From assembly GCF_040712315.1 (NCBI RefSeq), contig NC_134023.1:69476757-69540756 (forward strand): 64,000 nucleotides of DNA, in the 5' to 3' direction. Each line of letters opens with the position of its first letter. Within the stretch, counting starts at the first letter, position 1. Of this stretch, positions 41,125 to 64,000 are shown piece by piece. Under the pieces are notes generated by a model. It ran no database searches and had not been told where the DNA came from. It saw only the letters and a program-made list of their open reading frames with translations. The position numbers were made by a program, and so were the translations under genes. This DNA comes from Castanea sativa (taxonomy: Eukaryota > Streptophyta > Magnoliopsida > Fagales > Fagaceae).

Positions 41125-44100
41125 ATTTATAACAACTGATTTGTTTTATGTTGAACTAACTATTCGCTTTGTCTTCCAACATGTACTTATTTTGAAAATT
41201 AGTTCTAAATTTCTATTAAGTATATTATAATAGGAGTTTCCCAGTTTTCTTAGGTCTAAAGATGATATGAGACAACCAATCCTTTGTCAATCCTTGGGGT
41301 CTAAAGATGATATGAGATCCAGTTTTCTTTGGGTCTAAAGAAGAATATCACCTTAATTTGAAAATCTATACTTGTACCCTATTTATTTATTAAAACTTTA
41401 AAATATTATATCTTTTTTTTTTATATATACAAGATAGAATTTCTACTCTAACATAATCTAAGTGTATATGTGTGTGAAACTCCTTCCTGGAGACTTAAAC
41501 TTCAGCCCATGCCTCCCACACCTCACAAGCACTTATATTTGTGAAGTGACCACCGCACCCAAGGTGCGCGGTGGTTAACATATTATATCTAACATAATAA
41601 TTTCTGCTTAAGCCCTGGAGTTAATAATTAATGTGTCGCAACAATCACCACAATTCAATAGGCAATAATGATAAAAAAAAAACTTTAGAAGCACACACAC
41701 ATTTGGTGACGATTTACTAAGTAAAAAGAAACTTTTGAAAAAAAATTTAAAATAAAAACCACTCTCGGGTAACCTACCTCATAAGAAAATTTTCACTATA
41801 GAAGAAAAAAACATGATAGTCTTAACTTATAAAACCTTTGTAAAATCGATTTCATAACCTCAAGAATCAACACGTTTGCCTCCCATTGTTGTGGCCCCAA
41901 GACTCTCGAATTCTTGTATGAAATCCCCTCCATGAATAAACTTGTTTGCTACAACTAGAAACCCAATACACCAATATCATGAACTCAATCAGGGATAGAG
42001 CCACTCCCCTGACTTTGGGGCAATCGACCCCCCACCAACCCCAAAATTTTTTTTAAAAAAATAGTATATACATAGGTGCTAATTTTAACAATTTTGTTCT
42101 ATAAAATCAAACTTTGCCCTCTTTAATAGTATTATTAATTCTTTTAAGAGTAATGTTATAACCACAAACTTTTTTACAACATTTTTACAAATTTTTGATG
42201 TAACAAATTATTATTGATTTACATTTGGACCCATCATTTATACAAATTTTTTACTTACTAATAACTAATCACCACATCAGCAATTTGTAAAAAAAATTGC
42301 AACTCTAACATTTTTCTCCTTTTAAAGACCATAAAAAAATTTATAGATCTAAAATCTAAAACAAAATATACAAGCCCAAACAAATTAACCCAACAACAAA
42401 AAATACCAATAATAAAGTAAAAAAAAAAACCTATTCAATCAATTTTACCCAAATTAAGCCCCATCAACCAATTTATCCTTACCCAGCAATAGACACACAC
42501 ATTAAAGACACACACACACACAAAAAAATATATCAGCAATTAATCAACAATAGAGCTGAAGCCGCTGCTCAAAGCCAGATGCAAATCCGCCTCCCTTAAC
42601 TCCAAGTCTAGGCTCCTACCCTGAACTCAATAGTAGGGAATAATAGATTGCCATTTGAGCTAGTATTTTGAAGCTTGAGTTCTTCAATCAGCTAATTCTT
42701 GACTGGACTCTCTGGTCACATTACATAACTAAACTATTTTTGATACAATCATCATATATTAACATTTGTTTTGATACAAGAATTTATAATAATAATGATA
42801 ATGAATGTTGTATCCCTTTTTGTTGTCCACCCTAATGTTGGGTTTTGATTAGCTCATCTTTGGATCTGAGTTTAGAACACTGGGTATTAACTATTAAGCA
42901 TAACTCAAACTCTGGGCAGAGGAATTTATGTTTTGAGTCAAGTAGAGCAATTGCCTATTTCAATTTGGTGCGGATTGGCATCTTCTAGAGTAAATAAATT
43001 TTTGGGTTCATAACAATGAGCATTAATTGTAATTAGCTAGCATTCATTAAAAAATTTGTGATTAGTTTATAGCAGGTGCAAACTTCTACACATGCTTCCT
43101 CCTATGGGCTTTACAGACACTCCAAACCCACTTACAAAAGTTTCCCCATAGAACCCAAAAATAACCTCCAAACCGGAACTCTCATATCCTTTCTCTTGGG
43201 CTTTCCATGTGGGCTTAGACCAGATGATGAAAAGTATAAAGATGGTTATTTGGCCTTTTACAAAAAATAAATAATAATAATAATAACAACAATAATAAGT
43301 TTTTTTTTTTTTTAGAGAATTTGTATTAGTTGAAAAATTATAGAATATTTTCAAAATATTATAAATACATACCCCTTCCTCTCACATGATTTATGAGTCT
43401 TATTAAATTTAATTAATAAAATTTACTATGATGTGAAAGAGCAATTATTGTACTTGTTTGAGTATTCTAGAATTAACCATTGCTTGTCTCATCCCAATTC
43501 CGAGGATGGCCTTGACTTGGCCTTGGTTTTATTTGCGGTCCGGTTGTGTAGTTTGGAGTTGGATTACTTGCTTTACATAACCCACATCATCCACTCTTGG
43601 GGATTGGGCCTTCAAGGATTTTTAAGTCCAAAAAGACGTGAAGTTTATTTTGTTCGGCTCGTTATCTCGGGCTTTAAAAAATTAGCCCAAAACAATCAAC
43701 TATGGTGCAAAATTATGTACCTAACATTCTTAATACCAAATATGCTACGACTTCATCTACTCAAAAACAGTAACGTGCGGTTGGTGAAATTTTTGTTTGT
43801 TTCCGGATCTAAATTCTGACAGTAAACAAGAAATTCAAAAGTGAATCAAATCAACAGGTAAAAATTTTGTTTACACATTAATGATAATTCTATATGATAG
43901 TCAAGAGTCTTGTAACTTAATTGGTATCTCTCTATACGTAAAAAATTATATATTGTGAGGCAAATTTAGGCCTTATTTTATTAAGCCATGTGATCTGGAT
44001 GACCAAAATAATGCTTTAATTTAATAGAAGAATAATAATCGGTTTATGATTTATATTTTTGAATTTTAATTTGCATTTGGATTAGAAAATACACACTAAA

Positions 44101-44223
44101 AACACATTTGGCGAAGATTTTAATTCGAGTACATATGCAAGTGTTTAAAAATTCCAATATATGATTAATTAGGTGCATCACCTAATGACTTTTATAATTC
44201 CCCAACGGTATATAGCCAGGGAG
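41125..44223. other. intergenic between copies D and E
   Basis: 3' flank of copy D: 41125-41990 and 42630-43260 share blocks with the flanks of copies A and E (aggtctaaagatgatatgag, gagcattaattgtaatta, cccacttacaaaagtttcc). A hAT-like element occupies 41990-42623. 43440-43830 shows short frames on the plus strand that are part of this shared non-coding flank. 43970-44220 is the type I upstream region shared with 58240-58480. No gene. Confidence 0.65.
41990..42623. mobile_element. hAT-like non-autonomous element, 634 bp, 8-bp duplication
   Basis: Begins CAGGGATAGAGCC and ends GGCTCCTACCCTG, imperfect terminal inverted repeats. aactcaat lies on both sides (41982-41989, 42624-42631). An 8-bp duplication with CAGGG ends is the hAT pattern. 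Related copies are at 26804 and about 49200. No transposase. Confidence 0.82.
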
Positions 44224-44410
44224 TTGGAGCCAAAGAGTGCAGTGCAGCCAAAAGTCATACTTTGAAATTCATCATCATCAGTTGTTCTTCTACCTTATGT
44301 CTTTGGGCTATTTTTATTGGTACAATAATTCTTTGCTAGTTTTATTTTCCACATGATTTTGGTGTATCGTCTGCTCAACAGTTAAAGGACTATTGGAAAA
44401 CTGAAGGCAA
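44224..44410 (+). pseudogene. GH1 type I relic E0 (start of exon 1 joined to intron 2)
   Basis: 44224-44258 matches the type I leader. The start codon is TTG (atactttgaaattcatcatc) instead of ATG. After about 50 bp of exon 1 (gttcttctaccttatg) the sequence jumps at about 44311 to intron 2 of the right-hand type I gene (tttttattggtacaataatt, matching 58870). The rest of exon 1, intron 1 and exon 2 are deleted. A dead stub. Confidence 0.78.
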
Positions 44411-45099
44411 GTTAATATTCAGTTCATTTTTTCTTACCGTGAGAGAGAGAAAGAGAGAGAGCAATGCAAGTTAACAATGGTGATATGTAACATATGAAGA
44501 CAAGTAAATACTATTTTATTGTGCAGGTACAACTAGTCAAATTATCCATTAAAAAAAAACTAGGAGTCCAATTACAGATCTTAATATTTACAACAAGACT
44601 TACTCCAAGGAAACTTGGTAGAGTGAAAAATTACGATACAAACAAGGTTTGGAACACTATAATAAAATAGGCTTCTGAGCTCATATCTCTAACACTTACA
44701 ATTTGTGTCTCTTATTCTGAACCTTAGGGTTAATGGTGATTGATGAGTACGAAACAACCAGTCCACTTAAGAACATTATGGACACGTGAATCAAGAAAAG
44801 TTGGTGTACTTGCTTTCTTTCTAACATTATCATTGGACCCACGGACTAATTTGGGATAGCAACAAATGCAATAACATCCAAGACCTTTAGGAATGCTGGA
44901 AGATTGGTAGGGTACAACCACTTTTGGACACAATCAAATGCGGAAATTAATTTATTGAGCATTGAGCAACGTGATCGAGATGACCCAAATACATATATAA
45001 GTTAGTGTGATGATTACTTGCCTGGTTAACCAAATGACACTTTTATGTGAAAAAACAATAAACTGCTTGCACTGAGAATGAGTAATGTAATTCAACAAC

Positions 45100-45107
45100 T
45101 ATATAAG
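45100..45107 (+). promoter_or_regulatory. TATA box of GH1 copy E
   Basis: TATATAAG in aacaactatataagtgtgc, 69 bp before the ATG at 45169, in the same position as in copies C and D. Confidence 0.55.
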
Positions 45108-45168
45108 TGTGCTAATTCAACTTTGGTGGTTGGCCAACACATTCATGGGGAGTTGGAGAAAGTCAGGC

Positions 45169-54712
<9,544 letters not shown>

Positions 54713-55974
54713 ATTTTGAGCAACTGATTTGTTGTATGTTGAACTAATTGTTCGCTGTATCCTCCAACATGCACTTATTCTGAAAAACAGTTCTAAATTT
54801 CTATGTAGTATAGTACAATAGGGATCTCCCAGTTTCTTAATTTGGGTCTAAAGATGATAAGAAACAACCAATCTGGTATTAATTCTTGTTGCTAAAGATA
54901 AGTAAACCTACTTTTCTCAAGCAGATTTGAAGTCATTTGAAGATTGAGTTCTTCAATCAGCTTCTTGACTGAACACAATACATAACTAAACTATTTTGGA
55001 TGCAATCATCATTAACAGTTGTTTTGATACAGAAATTTATCAATACAACTTAAAACATATCTGTCATGAGATTGTGCGATGGAATCATTTTTCTCATTTA
55101 TCAAAAAATAATAATAATCTATGTTGGGATCCTTTTTGTTGTCTCACACATGTTGGGTTTTAATTTGCTCGAATTCTCTCCCTAAACTCCTAAGCACTTT
55201 ATGCATAGGGAAGTGTCAATTAAACTATAAGACTGTTGTTGAATAATAATCCTCAATTAATAATGAACTATAAATGAGGGAAAGAAAAGATTAGGTGCAA
55301 TAAGTTAAAAAGACTTGATAGTGTGTCAAGTTATATTTTTTAAGTGCAATAAGCTGACTTGGCACACAATGATTAAAGGATGTAAAACAAGAGTTTTACA
55401 TCCAGTCCGTATTGAATTTAATCACTTCTTATTATACTGCTATATTAAGGAAAGACTCAGCTCTAGACCTGTTTAGAACACTAGGTATTTGCATAACTCA
55501 AACTTTGGGTAGAGAAGTTTAGGGGAGGTTAGGATGATTATGTTTGTTGTCAAGTAGAGCAATTTGGTTTTCCCAGTTCAATTTGGCTTGTTAGTATAAG
55601 AGGATTGGCAGCTTTTGGAGTTGATAACTTTTTGGGTTTATGACAGTGGACATTAATTGTGATTAGGCTAGCATTATATGTGGATATGAGATTGCAAATG
55701 AAGTTTATATCTTGAAATGCAGAGTGCAAACGTCTTCCCCATACAATTGGGCTTTCTACATATGCATAGCATCCATGAACCCAAAAATAAGTAGGAAAAA
55801 CACCCTCTATTAGCCTCCAAACTAAAATTATCATTCTTTTTCCCTTGGGCTTTCTATGGGGGCTTGGTCCATTTAAGGAAAAGTAGAAAGATGATTATTT
55901 GGGCTTAGACCCAAATAGTAGTTTTATTCCGGGGAAAAAAAGGTTTATGGAATTTGTATATATTTTAAAATTAT

Positions 55975-56165
55975 GAGAGATATTGCGTCTACAACGTTTT
56001 TACAACATTTTTACAGCAAATCACAGTTGTTTAATTGTTATTGGTTCAAATTTGAACCTAACATGAAGATTACTTTTTTACCCCAATAATAACAACCAGT
56101 AACAACTTGCCACTTAGGATTTGTTGTAAAAATGTTGTGAAAATATTATAGACATATCATTTCTC
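55975..56165. mobile_element. MITE, 191 bp, 9-bp duplication
   Basis: GAGAGATATTGCGTC...GACATATCATTTCTC, flanked by taaaattat at 55966-55974 and 56166-56174. Same family as 31661 and 37153, with the shared core ggttcaaatttgaacctaac. Confidence 0.87.
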
Positions 56166-56604
56166 TAAAATTATAGAATATTTTTAGAGTATCATAAATG
56201 GATACTCTCCTATCACAAGATTAGTAAATTCCATCATAAATTTAATTAGTGAGATCTACTATTATATGAGAGTAATAAGTACGTATTTATGACACTTCTT
56301 GAATTTTCTATAATTATCCATTACTTGTCCCATCCTAATAAATCAATCAATCAATAATCAATTTATATAAACAGAAACTTCATATGAGAGAGCATAAGGT
56401 TCTGCCATATGGCGCTCTTCTTGAGAATTCTCTTGTATTAAAAGATAATGACTCTTTTGTACTAAATAGACATTAATTAAAAGATAATGCCCATTTGCTT
56501 CCTTTGGTGCATTGTTTCAAGACTAGACGCACAATTTTTTTTTTTTTTTAAGAAAGGACTAAACACCAATTAAAAGATAATAACTCTTCGTTTTCTTTAG
56601 TTCA

Positions 56605-56680
<76 letters not shown>

Positions 56681-57838
56681 TGAAACTGAAAGAAAATTAA
56701 ATTAGAATTCTAAATTAAAGTTCCAATTTTGTGCCATGTGTCCTAAAATATTTATTCTTAAAAATTTTAGAATCAAATGTGGGACCACATCATAAATATT
56801 CATCTAAGTAAGTTATTAAGTACAAAAACCAAAGAGTCTAGAATAAATGAATCGTTAAAAAAAAAGTTCTTCACAATAATTAAAAAAAAATGGATAATTT
56901 ACATTTTATACATAATAATATTCTTACAAAAATTTTCAAAGAGCTAACAAAATATAAAAATAATTATCAATAGTATTTAAATTATATATATATATAGATG
57001 TTATATTATACATTTTATTATATATCTTTAAGTATATTCATCCATATACATGGGGTAAATAGAAAGCATATAAACAAAATATGGTACTACTTTCATCAAT
57101 AATTATAAAATTAAAGCCAAAGAGAAAGAGCTACATATAGAATTAGATTTAGGCAGCAAATTATGTAATAGGAGGTTACTTAATCTATAATCTCTTTTTT
57201 GCTAGTGAGATTGCTTACCAATATGTTATTAAAAAACCCAATTAGCATTCAAAGAAGGCAACAACTGAAGGAAGAAGATGAACCATGGAGTTGGGTAGGC
57301 GTAGTTGATAGGTTGAAATTAAAGAATATCCTTATTTTTTGGATAATTTTATGTGTGTTTGAGATGAGTTAGCATGAAAGGCTATGAGCAGGTGTATATA
57401 AAGGATGAGAAGTACGATAGAATAAAACCCAAAGTATTTGATTGCTGTGCAATTTATAAAATGTTTTATGTACATATGATGAAGATTTGAAAGAGTTATG
57501 GAGAGTACTTTTTTTATTAAACATTGACATAGATGGTGGTAATTATTTTCTTTAATGTTGAGGTATATGATTTCTTAAACATTGTAAATTGTATTTGTCT
57601 CATTTCCCTTCTTACAATTCATGACAAAGCACTAAATGACAAATTAAGGATACCTAGTTTTGGAATTGAAAAATGGGTAGGGACTAGGGTTTAGTTTGAA
57701 TTTAATTTTACTAGCAAACTATGTAGATTAGTCATGACTAACAATAATAGTATACTATTGATGAATCCAATGGATTATAAGATAATTTCTTATAGATTTT
57801 TTGAAAATGCACCGGGCATGTCACGGAATATCGGCTAG
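56605..57838 (+). mobile_element. Helitron-like non-autonomous element, 1.2 kb
   Basis: Starts TC then a long TATATA tract after an A (56604), and ends GGAATATCGGCTAG followed by T (57839), fitting A^TC...CTAG^T insertion. A weak hairpin (CCG...CGG) precedes the end. The flank of copy D (43490-43530) runs through without it. No Rep/helicase gene is seen in the interior. Confidence 0.62.
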
Positions 57839-58164
57839 TACCATTTAAAGGGTGGCATTGACTAGGCCTTGGTTTGGGGTCTTGTAGTTTGGGAGGTATT
57901 ACTTGACATAACCCATTTCATCTACTCTTGGGGATTGGGCTTTAGGGATTATCAATTCCATAGACCTGAAGTTTATCTGGTTCAGCTCGTTATGTAGGGC
58001 TCTAAAATATACCCAAACTATGTACTTTGGTGCAAAATTATGCACCTAACATTCTTGCTACCAAATGTGCTACTACTTCAACTGCTCAACAATAACTCGC
58101 CGTCTTAGAATTAGCAGAGCTTTTGTTTCGTAATTTGCTGGTGTTTCCTTTGTTCATTTTGCAG

Positions 58165-58205
58165 CTGCTGTTGGTGAATCTAATGGCTTCCCAATCGGTC
58201 AATCA
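58165..58205 (+). pseudogene. orphan GH1 exon 10-like sequence
   Basis: tttgcag acceptor, 41 bp reading AVGESNGFPIGQS, then a gtaac donor. Intact copies have TEKDGIPIGQS/P as exon 10 (39860-39891, 52608-52639). This one is 9 bp longer and has no neighbouring exon 9 or 11. It sits just upstream of the type I promoter, so it is a leftover of another GH1 gene. Confidence 0.6.
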
Positions 58206-58474
58206 GTAACAATAATTCTATATCATGGGGCCAAATTTAGGCCTTAATTTATTAAGCCATATGATCAGGATGACCCAAAAAAATACTTTAATATAGAACA
58301 AGAGTAAAAATCGGTTTACGATTTATATTTTTTAATTTAAATTTGCATATGGATTCGGAAAGAGACTAAGAACACATTTGTCAAAGATTTTAATTTGGGT
58401 ACGTATGCAAGTGTTTAAAACTTCCAATAATTAATATGGTGCATCACCTAATGACTTTGATGGTCCCCCAACAG

Positions 58475-58480
58475 TATATA
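58475..58480 (+). promoter_or_regulatory. TATA box of the type I gene
   Basis: TATATA in acagtatatagctagag, 52 bp before the ATG at 58527. The surrounding upstream sequence (58240-58480) recurs at 43970-44220 and, more weakly, at 32980-33230 and 26290-26450. Confidence 0.5.
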
Positions 58481-58526
58481 GCTAGAGAGTTGGAGCTAAA
58501 CAGTACACTGCAACCAGAAGTCAAAC

Positions 58527-63955
<5,429 letters not shown>

Positions 63956-64000
63956 GTTTGTGCCTAAACAATAATATTCAAAAATCATTTTAGATGGCTT

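Larger units (their letters stand above)
54713..58164. other. intergenic between copy E and the last type I gene
   Basis: 3' flank of copy E, sharing blocks with the flanks of A and D. It holds a MITE (55975-56165), a (TA)n tract with Helitron-like element (56605-57838) and the unit border sequence (58040-58140). A 94-codon minus frame at 55550-55834 lies in sequence shared with other flanks without conservation of the frame, so it was not called. No gene. Confidence 0.65.

Noticed and set aside
43433..43819. 128-codon plus frame
   Set aside because: The same sequence exists in the flank of copy E (57850-58100) with the frame broken; it is shared non-coding flank.
56605..56680. Long (TA)n as a possible origin or matrix attachment site
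   Set aside because: It fits the 5' end of a Helitron-like element and simple-repeat expansion; nothing else supports an origin.

Overview
This is a AT-rich plant nuclear window, almost certainly from a eudicot. Intron-rich genes with GT-AG borders, Ty3/gypsy, copia-type, Mutator-like, hAT-like, CACTA-like and Helitron-like remnants, a tRNA-derived SINE and plant mobile domain (PMD) genes all point to this. A woody eudicot such as a member of Fagales would fit the beta-glucosidase subfamily, but that is only an impression. No organellar, bacterial or CRISPR-like sequence was seen.

Layout. Bases 1-14676 are most of a large, decayed Ty3/gypsy element of the Tat type, read on the minus strand. 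Its 5' LTR is at 13689-14676, followed leftwards by gag, protease, RT, two RNase H domains and integrase, all with frameshifts. The left LTR lies outside the window. Between integrase and the missing 3' LTR is a plus-strand, antisense PMD gene (3038-5735) with a TATA box, a splice-acceptor-like poly-T tract and a polyadenylation signal of its own. The element sits in the last intron of a glycoside hydrolase family 1 (GH1) gene, leaving only exon 13 of that copy (14702-14912).

14913-26460 is intergenic DNA filled by nested elements: a 1.6-kb Mutator-like element (15359-16959), a solo LTR (17154-18077) and a 5.7-kb Mutator-like element (18738-24436) carrying a second, five-exon PMD gene on the minus strand.

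26493 to the right edge is a tandem array of GH1 beta-glucosidase genes on the plus strand. The repeating unit is a 'type I' copy followed by a 'type II' copy. Three type I copies are small relics (26493-26773, 33273-33437, 44224-44410). One type II copy is truncated after exon 7 (27921-31246). Two type II genes are complete with 13 exons and open reading frames: 33851-41124 (519 aa) and 45169-54712 (517 aa). The last, a type I gene starting at 58527, is intact through exon 7 and runs off the window. Paralogous introns differ by private transposon insertions, many with exact target-site duplications and visible empty sites in sister copies, so the order of events can be read directly.

The intact GH1 genes encode secreted or vacuolar family 1 beta-glucosidases, with the acid/base (NEP) and nucleophile (TENG) glutamates present. 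They resemble the plant cyanogenic/defence-glucoside branch, but the substrate cannot be told from sequence alone. Everything else in the window is transposon-derived or decaying duplicate.
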